Source: Flavobacterium sp. UBA7665
GTDB lineage: Bacteria > Bacteroidota > Bacteroidia > Flavobacteriales > Flavobacteriaceae
Direction of reading: 5' to 3'
DNA: 64,000 nt
Assembly: GCA_002483285.1 (NCBI GenBank)
Contig: DLHP01000041.1
Span: forward strand, 124,001 to 188,000
The notes under the pieces are model-generated. The model worked only from the letters and a program-made list of their open reading frames with translations. It ran no database searches and was not told the origin of the DNA. Positions 47,417 to 55,324 of this stretch are shown here, in pieces. The position numbers and the translations under genes were made by a program. The stretch's first letter is position 1, and each line of letters starts with the position of its first letter.

Positions 47417-47685
47417 GTTGAAAAGTTAAAATAAAAAGCACAATAATTAGTGTAAAAATAGATATATTAAATTTAAAAACCAAAGAAAACGCTGTGAATT
47501 CAATTTGTAATTTGCACTTGACCGAATTTTTTTGCCGTTCGTAAAATAATGCTAACAATAGTTAGGATAATATTAACATCGCTAAAAAAACGTTAACAAA
47601 AAATGTAATTTAGCGTCGGTTAAGATCCCAAATCTGCCGCCCAACTTGAAAATTAATGCTTTGGCCCAAATTAGTAAAGCCATTG
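47417..47685 (+). promoter_or_regulatory. AT-rich divergent regulatory region before the LytTR gene
   Basis: This 269-bp gap between the transposase-derived gene and the LytTR regulator holds no ORF. A TAATTTAG box at 47606-47613 (one mismatch to TAnnTTTG) could start the LytTR transcript near 47620. CCCAAATCTGCCG at 47627-47639 is complementary (two G-U pairs) to the conserved block of small RNAs A and B. No clear -33 box. Confidence 0.35.
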
Positions 47686-48651
47686 ATGAAGCATTCATAC
47701 ATCATTATAGACGATGATCCTCATAGCGTCCTGAAAACCAAAGCAATCGCTGACGGTTTCCGGGAACTTCAATATTTGGGTACCGCCGGCAACTACGAGA
47801 CGGCACTGGACTTGATTTTAGAGGTCAATCCTACAATTGTTTTCCTTGAAATTAACCCGATTGATCCAAGTACCAATCTATCGCTACAGTTGATAAACGA
47901 ACTGTACAGGTATCTAAAAACGGTGCCTAAAATTATCATCACTACAAACAACACCGAGTTGGCATTAGAAGCTATTAAGTATGAGGTGTTCGACTATTTT
48001 ATAAAACCGATTAATGTCTCGGGTTTCCGTAAGGCACTTCTTAAGTTCGAAAAGGCTACCGCTTTTTCGGCCGAGCCCATTAAAATCGCAACCCCAGTAA
48101 TTACCCCGCAACCTCCAACGGTTTTGCATGAAATAGACGGTAGTGAAGAAGAAAGCCAAATTGCGGCAGCGCCAGAAGTTTCCGATCAAGAAATTACAGA
48201 AGTTGTCCTGCCAGAACCAGAGTTGCAAGATATAATGAAGGATACAGCAGCGGTTCCGGCAAAAGACGTATCCTTAGACGAAACAAAAAGCAAAGAAGAG
48301 AAACCATTAATCATCTGCGTAAAGTCGTACGGAGATTACCGTTTCATAGAAGCAAAAGACATCTGTTACCTTCAGGCCGACAATAACTCAACAGATATCC
48401 ATCTTTATAATGGAGAAATGATCACGGCTTTTAAAACCTTGAAGCATTTTGAGGGCGTACTTACCTCGCCTTTTGTACGCATACACAACAGCTATATAGT
48501 AAATATAGATTATGTGTCGCGAATCCATACCGGTAATGCGGTATGCTACATTAAGAATACCACTATTAAATTACCGTTCTCAAAATCTTATAAGGAGAAT
48601 GTAGATTCTATAATAAATAGCATCACAACGGGCAATTATCTGGAAATCTAA
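47686..48651 (+). CDS. LytTR response regulator with non-canonical receiver
   Basis: The 321-residue protein has a receiver-like domain (about 1-118), an acidic Glu/Pro/Ala-rich linker (about 120-210) and a LytTR DNA-binding domain (about 215-318; FIEAKDICYLQADNNSTDIH, SPFVRIHNSYIVNIDYVSRI). The acidic pocket IIIDDDP is present, but the phosphoacceptor is Glu55 (VFLEINP) instead of Asp. It may be permanently active or controlled without phosphorylation. The ATG at 47686 is preferred because KHSYIIIDDD then begins the receiver; an in-frame ATG at 47656 is possible. It lies upstream of palindromes and of the repeat-peptide gene, which it may regulate. Confidence 0.85.
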   Translation: MKHSYIIIDDDPHSVLKTKAIADGFRELQYLGTAGNYETALDLILEVNPTIVFLEINPIDPSTNLSLQLINELYRYLKTVPKIIITTNNTELALEAIKYEVFDYFIKPINVSGFRKALLKFEKATAFSAEPIKIATPVITPQPPTVLHEIDGSEEESQIAAAPEVSDQEITEVVLPEPELQDIMKDTAAVPAKDVSLDETKSKEEKPLIICVKSYGDYRFIEAKDICYLQADNNSTDIHLYNGEMITAFKTLKHFEGVLTSPFVRIHNSYIVNIDYVSRIHTGNAVCYIKNTTIKLPFSKSYKENVDSIINSITTGNYLEI

Positions 48652-48668
48652 AAAACCGCCTACCAAAA

Positions 48669-48691
48669 TTTGATAGCCATTCACTATCAAA
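48669..48691. promoter_or_regulatory. Palindrome TTTGATAG-N7-CTATCAAA, possible operator
   Basis: Perfect 8-bp inverted repeat with loop CCATTCA, 17 bp after the LytTR stop. There is no T-run behind it, so it is unlike a terminator and more like a protein-binding site or RNA hairpin. Confidence 0.45.
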
Positions 48692-48717
48692 CGGGGTCAT
48701 TCTACCAAAAGTCCCCG
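48692..48717 (+). promoter_or_regulatory. Second inverted repeat CGGGG...CCCCG
   Basis: Perfect 5-bp GC stem around a 16-base loop, directly abutting the first palindrome. Function is unknown: weak terminator, operator or leader structure of the peptide gene. Confidence 0.3.
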
Positions 48718-48822
48718 AAAACACTATATAAAGAGAGACTTGCTGTGTAGTTTTACATCGTGAATTAGAGAGGATTCACAAGAAATCAAAAAAACTCACA
48801 AACAATATAAAAGTCTCAAATT

Positions 48823-49071
48823 ATGAAAAAAGCAATTTTAACTGTCGGTTTATTTTCTTTAATGATGATACTGACGTCGTTTACAAGTCCTGAGATTGGT
48901 GGTGGTTCGCAACCAGGATCGGAAACCAGAAAAGAAATTGGTGGTGGTTCACAACCAGGATCTGAAACAAGAAGCCCTTTAAAAGAAATTGGTGGAGGTT
49001 CACAACCGGGATCTGAAACAAGAAAAGACATCGGAGGTGGGTCACAGCCAGGGTCTGAAACAAGACAATAG
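48823..49071 (+). CDS. Small exported protein with four GGGSQPGSETR repeats
   Basis: The 82-residue protein has a signal peptide (MKKAILTVGLFSLMMILTSF). The rest is four copies of the 12-residue unit IGGGSQPGSETR at residues 25-36, 39-50, 56-67 and 70-81, joined by K-E, SPLK-E and K-D. Units end in Arg, mostly followed by Lys, so a trypsin-like protease would release almost identical short peptides. The four DNA copies differ at many third codon positions while the peptide is unchanged. I do not recognise the family. It sits between a LytTR regulator and two TPR kinase/regulator pairs, with a terminator after it. A peptide signal precursor is one inference; a structural surface peptide is another. 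Confidence 0.75.
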   Translation: MKKAILTVGLFSLMMILTSFTSPEIGGGSQPGSETRKEIGGGSQPGSETRSPLKEIGGGSQPGSETRKDIGGGSQPGSETRQ

Positions 49072-49095
49072 TAATCCGAATAGAATCAAATAGAT

Positions 49096-49127
49096 AAAAA
49101 AGCCATCGTGTCAACGGTGGCTTTTTT
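49096..49127 (+). terminator. Terminator of the repeat-peptide gene
   Basis: AAAAAAGCCATCGT and ACGGTGGCTTTTTT arms around GTCA. It isolates the peptide gene from the kinase gene that starts 19 bp later. Confidence 0.85.
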
Positions 49128-49145
49128 CGTTAAAATAAAATTGAT

Positions 49146-51197
49146 ATGTTTGTTAAAAATTTCAAGTTGAAACAAACAGGTGTTATATTATCTTTTTTTC
49201 TACTTTTCATTATTAGTTGTACAAAAAAGCAGGACAAGGAAACAACGGACGCTATTACTGTTGAATCATTGTTAGACTCGGCTCGTAACAATAATAGGAC
49301 AAAAGAACAAAGAGTAGAAAATTATCTAAGGGCATATAACGCAATTAAGAAAAAAGATAAGAAAGATAGAAAGCTCCAAAACCTCTACTTTGTACTAAAG
49401 GGGTTCCACGATTTGAAAGAGTATGAGAAGATGGATAAGGTAAACCACTTCTTCTTAAAGGAGGCTGTTGGAGCAAAAGACACAATTTATACTGCATATT
49501 CATACTTCTACGCTGGGGATAGTAATTTTTTCCGTAACGTTCAGGACAGTGCTTTTTACTATTATTCGAAAGCGGAAAAACTCTTTTTAAAATCTCAGCA
49601 TGAGGAGGTGCTTGCTAACCTGTATTTAAACAAGTCATCTATTCAACTTGTCTACATAGATTTTCTCGGTGCCGAAAATTCCGCAACACAGTCACTGAAA
49701 TATTCAAAGCTGTTTGATGACAAATTGGCTCAATATGATGCGCTCACCAATTTAGGGATTGCTTCACAAAGTAGTGAAAACTATGAGAAAGCGATTGACT
49801 ATCATAAGACTGCTTTAAATCTAGCAAAAAAAAACGACCTCAATCCCGAGTATTTTCTCCAAGAGATTTCTTTAAATAATATAGGAAACTGTTACATTTT
49901 TCTCAAGAAATATAAGGATGCTATTAGTCAGTTTGAGACTGCATTAAGCAACCAAAATATCTATGAGAACAAGCCCGGGCTATACGCCACCCTCCTTGAT
50001 AACCTTTCCTATGCTAAATTTAAGCTTCAAGATGATAACCAGACCTTAGGAATGTTTTTGAAATCGCTTTCCATTCGAGAAGAACTCCAACTCGATTCTA
50101 AAGTTGTTTACAGCAAAATACACTTGTCAGAATATTTTTCGGAGCGAGATTCAATCATGTCACAGAAATATGCAAATGAAGCACTGTCACTTTCCAAAAA
50201 AACGGGCCGATCAGTAGATCTGTTGGGAGCATTAAAGCAAATCTCACAAGTAGAACACAAAAATGCGTCACAGTATTCAAAGGAGTACATCACAATTAGT
50301 GACAGCATCCAGTTGGAAGAACGTAAGTCAAAAGATAAATTCGCTCGAATAGCTTTTGAAACCGATGAGATTATTCTTGAAAAAGACAAACTCGCCGAAC
50401 AAAACCGAAGTCTCCTTTACTTTTTTGTTGGTTCGTTATTCGTCGGCTTGCTCCTTTTCGTCATCCGTACCCAACGCGCCAAGAACCGCGAACTATTGCT
50501 CAAACAGCAACAACAAAAGGCCAATGAGGATATTTACAATTTGATGATTTCCCAACAGGCTACCATAGAAGAGAGCCGTACCAAGGAAAAGAAAAGAATC
50601 GCCCAGGAACTCCATGACGGGGTGTTAGGTAGGCTTTTTGGTGCGAGGCTTAACCTGGACAGCCTTAACAAGTTCACCGACGAAGAATCAATCAAGAACC
50701 GCTTTAACTACTTAGACGAGCTAAAGAATATAGAACAGGATATCCGTGAAATATCGCATGACCTCAATAGGGAAAAGTATGTGCTGATTAATAATTTTGT
50801 CGCAATTGTCCACAATCTGTTAGAAGAGCAAAAGACCTCATTTGCGCCCGAGGTTAAATTCAGCATAGATGAATCTATTAAATGGGATACCGTTCCCAAC
50901 GCGGTAAAAATCAATCTGTATAGAATTTTGCAGGAATCGTTGCAGAACATTAACAAGTATGCAAATGCAACGAGTATTTTTGTTGGACTTGAATCCCACG
51001 ATGAACAAGTCACTCTTAAGGTATCCGATGACGGTGCCGGGTTTGATGTGAGCGGAAGAAAGAAAGGCATTGGTTTACAAAATATGTTGTCGCGGGCCAA
51101 CGAATGCAACGGTTCATTAGATATCACATCAAGAAAAGGAAAAGGGACGACAATTAAAATTACCGTGCCGCTAAATGATAAATCTCTAATATCTTAA
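49146..51197 (+). CDS. TPR-containing sensor histidine kinase 1
   Basis: The 683-residue protein has an N-terminal hydrophobic segment with a lipobox-like end (FFLLFIISC). A TPR-rich region of about 380 residues, predicted periplasmic, follows. There is a transmembrane helix at about 424-441, a coiled linker, a HisKA_3 dimerisation box with His490 in RIAQELHDGVLGRL, and a HATPase domain (LYRILQESLQNINKY, SDDGAGFD, KGIGLQNMLSRA). It should phosphorylate the NarL-type regulator encoded 4 bp downstream. The TPR sensor region suggests that it detects a peptide or protein. The first 350 codons are more AT-rich than the kinase half. Confidence 0.9.
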   Translation: MFVKNFKLKQTGVILSFFLLFIISCTKKQDKETTDAITVESLLDSARNNNRTKEQRVENYLRAYNAIKKKDKKDRKLQNLYFVLKGFHDLKEYEKMDKVNHFFLKEAVGAKDTIYTAYSYFYAGDSNFFRNVQDSAFYYYSKAEKLFLKSQHEEVLANLYLNKSSIQLVYIDFLGAENSATQSLKYSKLFDDKLAQYDALTNLGIASQSSENYEKAIDYHKTALNLAKKNDLNPEYFLQEISLNNIGNCYIFLKKYKDAISQFETALSNQNIYENKPGLYATLLDNLSYAKFKLQDDNQTLGMFLKSLSIREELQLDSKVVYSKIHLSEYFSERDSIMSQKYANEALSLSKKTGRSVDLLGALKQISQVEHKNASQYSKEYITISDSIQLEERKSKDKFARIAFETDEIILEKDKLAEQNRSLLYFFVGSLFVGLLLFVIRTQRAKNRELLLKQQQQKANEDIYNLMISQQATIEESRTKEKKRIAQELHDGVLGRLFGARLNLDSLNKFTDEESIKNRFNYLDELKNIEQDIREISHDLNREKYVLINNFVAIVHNLLEEQKTSFAPEVKFSIDESIKWDTVPNAVKINLYRILQESLQNINKYANATSIFVGLESHDEQVTLKVSDDGAGFDVSGRKKGIGLQNMLSRANECNGSLDITSRKGKGTTIKITVPLNDKSLIS

Positions 51198-51200
51198 AAT

Positions 51201-51860
51201 ATGGAAAGCGATTTGAAAATTCTCATAGTAGACGATCATCCCATGATGGTTGAAGGTTACCGAAATATTCTATTGGGCATTCCGGTGGCCGAAAGTGCAA
51301 TTGTGTCGGCTGGAAATTGTGCTGAGGCGCATAAAGTGATAACGACCGCGACAAACCCTTTCGACATGGTTCTTTTAGACATGAACTTGCCAGGTGACAA
51401 AGAAACCAAACTCCAATCGGGCGAAGACTTGGCGGTATTGATTCGCAAATCCTGGCCGGAAAGCAAAATTATTATTTCGACTTCGCACACAGAGACATTT
51501 TTGCTGTTTAATCTTATCAAAAAGATAAATCCTGAAGGGGTCTTAATCAAAAGCGATTTTTCCCCCACCGAGTTCTTAATCGCCTTCGAAAAAATAATGG
51601 CAGGCGAAACATATCACACAGCCACTGCCCGACAGAGTCTTAAGAATGTGTACGTCGACAATAGTTACCTGGACGCTTACAACCGAAGAATCATTGCCCT
51701 GCTGGCTAAGGGAATCGCTACTAAAAATTTACCAGATCACTTGAATATTACCATTAGTGCCATCGATAAAAGAAAAGCACAAATAAAAGAGATTTTTGAT
51801 ATTTATAAGGGCAGTGATGAAGATATAATTCGGGAGGCAAGACATAGAGGATTGGTTTGA
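51201..51860 (+). CDS. NarL/FixJ-type response regulator 1
   Basis: The 219-residue regulator has a receiver domain (ILIVDDHPMMVEGY; phosphoacceptor Asp60 in VLLDMNLPG; Lys in VLIKSDF) and a C-terminal helix-turn-helix at about 155-205 (LLAKGIATKNLPDHLNITISAIDKRK). The helix-turn-helix departs from the usual LuxR consensus. It starts 4 bp after kinase 1. Its end (DIIREARHRGLV) matches that of regulator 2, showing that the two pairs are duplicates. Confidence 0.9.
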   Translation: MESDLKILIVDDHPMMVEGYRNILLGIPVAESAIVSAGNCAEAHKVITTATNPFDMVLLDMNLPGDKETKLQSGEDLAVLIRKSWPESKIIISTSHTETFLLFNLIKKINPEGVLIKSDFSPTEFLIAFEKIMAGETYHTATARQSLKNVYVDNSYLDAYNRRIIALLAKGIATKNLPDHLNITISAIDKRKAQIKEIFDIYKGSDEDIIREARHRGLV

Positions 51861-51936
51861 TTTTAGGAAAGAATCCAGAAAAACTATTCCCATAAATAGA
51901 AATAATACTGTAAGTTCGATTCAATATCTCTGCGTT

Positions 51937-53988
51937 TTGAAGATTAATATCTCAATATTATTTTTTTTCGCTCTGTTTGTCTGTTTTAGTTGTTCTGATG
52001 ACAAAACAGGCGACAAGGATTTTAAACTACTTTCAACACAAGTTTGTCTTGCAAGCGACAATACTTTGCGATATGATGAACAACTAAAAAACAATAGAAA
52101 ATTATTCTCGATCTTATCTAAGGCGAAAGATGATTCTCTAACATTGATGAACTACATTACACTGAACAATAATCTTTACAAATTAAATGCCACTGAAGAC
52201 ATCCAAAAATCAGCCAATCTCTATCTAAAGAAAAGTTTAATTGGTAAATCTAAATTTCATGTAGCGAGTTCATACAAGTGGATTGGAATTTATTTCGAAT
52301 TGTTGAGCAAGAATGACAGCGCTTTTTACTATTATCTAAAAGCGGAGAGGCTTTTTAAGGAAGAAAAAAATTTAAAGGAGTTGTGTGAAATTTATCAAGA
52401 CCAAGCACAAGTGCAGTTTTATACTAACGATTACCTAGAGGCAGAAAAGTCACTCATTAAAGCCTTGAGAATTGCTAAAAAAACTAAACTAAGTAAAAAA
52501 CAATTTGATATCTACACGTTTTTAGGAACTATTTCCCATGAGTTAAACGACTATGAAAAGTCGCTGGAATATCATTTCAAAGCATTAAAAGTAATCGATG
52601 ATTTTCCTAAAAATTATGAAAATAATTGTTATTCAATCTGTCTTTGTGATATTGGCCGACACTACTTGGAAAGGAGTAATCCCCAAAAAGCCAAATCATA
52701 CTTCAAAAACGGTCTGAAAGCAGAGAATTTAATGATGGAGGCTCCTAGCGTATACGCGATATTGCTGGACCGGTTGGGCAAAGCTAATTCCGACTTAAAA
52801 GACTATAAGTTATTGCCTGTTATTTATTTTAAGGCGGCGCGTATCAGAGAGGAATTTAATGTAAGTAACGGAGCCAACTATAACAAACTCTATCTCTCAG
52901 AATACTACGCCGCTGTAAAAGATTCTACAAAATCGAAAAAATTTGCGCACGAAGCATATGAACTGTCAAAAAGTTTTCGAGCACCCAAAGACATGCTCCT
53001 CTGCCTCAAACAACTCGCTAAAGTAGATCCTAAAAACGCCCTAAAATACTCCCAAGACTACATTCGAATTTCAGATAGTATGCAGCAACTCGAAAGGGAA
53101 AGCAGGAATAAATTTGCAAAGATCGCCTACGAAACAGAGGAAATCACCAATGAAAAAGAAGCCGCAGTGCATCAAAAATGGATCTTTTTTTGCGCTGCAA
53201 TGTTGATTCTAATCATCGGGGTATTGCTCGTTATAACTTTTTCCCAGCGCGCGAAACAAAAAGAGATGCAATTTCTCCAAGGACAACAAAAAAGTGACGA
53301 GGAAATTTACCAATTAATCCAAGTCCAACAGGCAAAAATCGACGAAGGCAGAAGCATTGAAAAAAAGCGTATTGCAAGGGATTTACACGATGGAATCATG
53401 AACAGGCTCGCGTCTACCAGACTCAATCTTCATAAGCTTAGCGAGGGTAATGATGTAAGCTCAATTAAAAAAAGTCTTCCATTTATAGCCGGAATTCAAG
53501 ACATCGAAAAAGAAATCCGAAATATTGCCCACGATTTAAATAAAGAAGTCTTCATCAACACCGATAGTTTTCGGGTCATCGTCGAATCACTTTTTTCCGA
53601 ACAAAAAAAATTATTCAAAACCAAATGCCATTTCGAAGTCGATAAATCCATCAACTGGGATTTGATTGAAAGCAATAAAAAAATCCACATTTACCGGATT
53701 ATGCAAGAAGCTCTGAACAACATCAATAAGCATGCGCATGCCAGAAACATTATTGCCAGCATTCATGATCGGGAAAACGATGTTTTGTTAGAAATTTACG
53801 ATGATGGAGTTGGTTTTTCGTTCAACGAAAAGAAAAAAGGCATAGGTTTGCAAAACATATTTTCAAGAACCAAAGCGTTCAACGGAACAGTTGAAATTAA
53901 ATCCAACCAAGGAGCTGGAACAACCTTGATCATCACGATACCCAAAAAATCGCAAATAAAAGAACCTGACAATGGCAACACTGGTTAA
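51937..53988 (+). CDS. TPR-containing sensor histidine kinase 2
   Basis: The 683-residue paralogue of kinase 1 has the same layout: lipobox-like signal (ILFFFALFVCFSC), TPR region to about 400, transmembrane helix at about 415-436, HisKA_3 box with His484 in RIARDLHDGIMNRL, and HATPase (YRIMQEALNNINKHAH, YDDGVGFSF, KGIGLQNIFSRT). The TTG at 51937 is the likely start because it begins the signal peptide and no ATG is near. The sensor halves are much more diverged between the two kinases than the catalytic halves. It overlaps regulator 2 by 17 bp. Confidence 0.88.
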   Translation: MKINISILFFFALFVCFSCSDDKTGDKDFKLLSTQVCLASDNTLRYDEQLKNNRKLFSILSKAKDDSLTLMNYITLNNNLYKLNATEDIQKSANLYLKKSLIGKSKFHVASSYKWIGIYFELLSKNDSAFYYYLKAERLFKEEKNLKELCEIYQDQAQVQFYTNDYLEAEKSLIKALRIAKKTKLSKKQFDIYTFLGTISHELNDYEKSLEYHFKALKVIDDFPKNYENNCYSICLCDIGRHYLERSNPQKAKSYFKNGLKAENLMMEAPSVYAILLDRLGKANSDLKDYKLLPVIYFKAARIREEFNVSNGANYNKLYLSEYYAAVKDSTKSKKFAHEAYELSKSFRAPKDMLLCLKQLAKVDPKNALKYSQDYIRISDSMQQLERESRNKFAKIAYETEEITNEKEAAVHQKWIFFCAAMLILIIGVLLVITFSQRAKQKEMQFLQGQQKSDEEIYQLIQVQQAKIDEGRSIEKKRIARDLHDGIMNRLASTRLNLHKLSEGNDVSSIKKSLPFIAGIQDIEKEIRNIAHDLNKEVFINTDSFRVIVESLFSEQKKLFKTKCHFEVDKSINWDLIESNKKIHIYRIMQEALNNINKHAHARNIIASIHDRENDVLLEIYDDGVGFSFNEKKKGIGLQNIFSRTKAFNGTVEIKSNQGAGTTLIITIPKKSQIKEPDNGNTG

Positions 53989-54643
53989 CATTTTAATAGT
54001 TGATGATCATCCATTTATCATCGAAGCATACAAAAACGCTATCAAAGGCTACAATTCTAAAGGAGCTTACGAATTTGCCATCACCCAAGCCAAAGATTGC
54101 AAGACGGGATATGAAGCAATCACTGCTCCGGGAATTCAACCGTTTGGCATTGCATTTTTCGATTTGAGCATGCCCATCTACGAAGAAAAAGGCATCTTCT
54201 CAGGCGAAGACCTCGCGTTGCTTATCAAGAAAGAAATGCCCGATTGCAAAATTATTTTGCTAACCATGCATACCGAGTTGCTCAAAATCAACACCATCAT
54301 CAAAAACATCAACCCAAATGGGCTGGTCATTAAAAATGACCTCACCTTTGATGAATTGCTGATTGCCTTCGACAAAATCCTAAAAGAAGAGAACTATTAC
54401 AGTCAAACCGTCGTAAAGTTGGTAAGCCAAATTCAGTACGACAATATAGAAATCGATGCGTTCGATAAACAAATCCTTTATCATTTATCGAAAGGCACCA
54501 AAACCAAAGACATTCCACAATATGTTCCGTTGTCATTAAGTGCCGTCGAGAAAAGAAAACTCAATCTCAAAGACACGCTCGACATCAGGGGAGGAAGTGA
54601 TATTGACCTGATTCGGGAAGCTAAGAATAAGGGGCTACTTTAA
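53972..54643 (+). CDS. NarL/FixJ-type response regulator 2
   Basis: The 223-residue regulator has a receiver domain (ILIVDDHPFIIEAY; Asp64 in FFDLSMP; Lys in LVIKNDL) and a helix-turn-helix at about 160-210 (LSKGTKTKDIPQYVPLSLSAVEKRK). Its start overlaps the end of kinase 2 by 17 bp, so the two are translationally coupled. It is the duplicate of regulator 1. No terminator is seen immediately after it. Confidence 0.9.
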   Translation: MATLVNILIVDDHPFIIEAYKNAIKGYNSKGAYEFAITQAKDCKTGYEAITAPGIQPFGIAFFDLSMPIYEEKGIFSGEDLALLIKKEMPDCKIILLTMHTELLKINTIIKNINPNGLVIKNDLTFDELLIAFDKILKEENYYSQTVVKLVSQIQYDNIEIDAFDKQILYHLSKGTKTKDIPQYVPLSLSAVEKRKLNLKDTLDIRGGSDIDLIREAKNKGLL

Positions 54644-54980
54644 CCCGGATAGACTTTTTGGGAAATACATTAATACCATTTATAATAATGAAATGCCCGC
54701 TGTCAGGAAAGCATCGAGAGAGTATGCAGACGCATTACCTACAGTAGGAATACGTAAGGCGCCCCCGCAAACGGGCAATCATTATCGTTAAAAGTGTGGT
54801 ATTTTGGTGGCCCGGTTTGGGCTTGACAAATGTAATGCTAAAAAATCAATACGCAAGCCATTGCGGCACAACAGTTATCAACACAGTACGTTACGGCAGC
54901 AATTACGGTTTTCCGCAACAAACTTTACGGTTTCCCGCACCACCTTTTGAGGCAAACCGTATCCTATTTTCCTTACAATC
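54644..54980. other. Intergenic region with TTACGG/TACGGTTT motif cluster
   Basis: No credible gene is seen here; a 63-codon frame at 54796 has no recognisable features. TTACGG occurs at 54891, 54903 and 54925. The last two begin near-identical 20-base units, and AAACCGTA at 54954 is the inverted form. This could be a binding-site cluster. Confidence 0.35.
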
Positions 54981-54984
54981 AATG

Positions 54985-55136
54985 TAATTTAGCACTATGT
55001 TATTGAGTTAGTAGTCGTAACATGACCCATCAAGGTAGCCCAACGATTTATTTCATAAAACTCGTTATAGACCCAAATCTACCATAAGCTATCATGATAA
55101 CAAAAAGCGGCATATTAGGGAATGCCGCTTTTTTAT
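54985..55136 (+). ncRNA. Candidate small RNA C with antisense block to RNAs A and B
   Basis: A TAATTTAG box (54985-54992) is followed by about 140 bases without an ORF and a strong terminator hairpin AAAAGCGGCATATT/AATGCCGCTTTT (55103-55136). CCCAAATCTACCATAA at 55072-55087 is the exact reverse complement of 16 bases inside the conserved block of RNAs A (23793-23808) and B (24028-24043). It is either an inverted relative or a base-pairing partner of those RNAs. Confidence 0.4.
55103..55136 (+). terminator. Terminator hairpin
   Basis: AAAAGCGGCATATT and AATGCCGCTTTT arms followed by T-run; closes candidate RNA C and may be the end of the kinase/regulator cluster. Confidence 0.75.
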
Positions 55137-55163
55137 TGCCTTTATTTCTCAGTATCGCGCTCC

Positions 55164-55219
55164 TCTTTCCACTTTCCACTTTCCACTTTCGACATTCACC
55201 ATTCACCATTTACCATTTA
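55164..55219. repeat. Heptamer-like simple repeat
   Basis: CTTTCCA is repeated three times in tandem and then degenerates into ATTCACC, ATTCACC and ATTTACC. It has no coding potential. Confidence 0.6.
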
Positions 55220-55238
55220 AAATTGGCGGTGCCTCCGG

Positions 55239-55305
55239 CCCGGGCTGTCCGCTCTATCTTTTGCTTCATGCTTCAGCAAAAGGATGCCGCTGCCATCCCT
55301 ACCGC
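55239..55305 (+). repeat. Intergenic hairpin repeat, copy 4
   Basis: Left part CCCGGGCTGTCCGCTCTATC, right part GATGCCGCTGCCATCCCTAC, with a centre stem CTTTTGCTTCATGCTTCAGCAAAAG. Short version of the family seen at 2903, 7469, 24865 and 61927. Confidence 0.6.
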
Positions 55306-55324
55306 GCCTCCGTTTCCAAAAAAA

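Noticed and set aside
48823..49071. Lanthipeptide or bacteriocin precursor
   Set aside because: There is no double-glycine leader, no Cys for thioether rings, and no modification enzyme or dedicated transporter gene nearby; a Sec signal peptide is present instead.
54796..54987. 63-codon ORF after regulator 2
   Set aside because: No recognisable feature, and it covers the TTACGG motif cluster and the promoter-like box of RNA candidate C.
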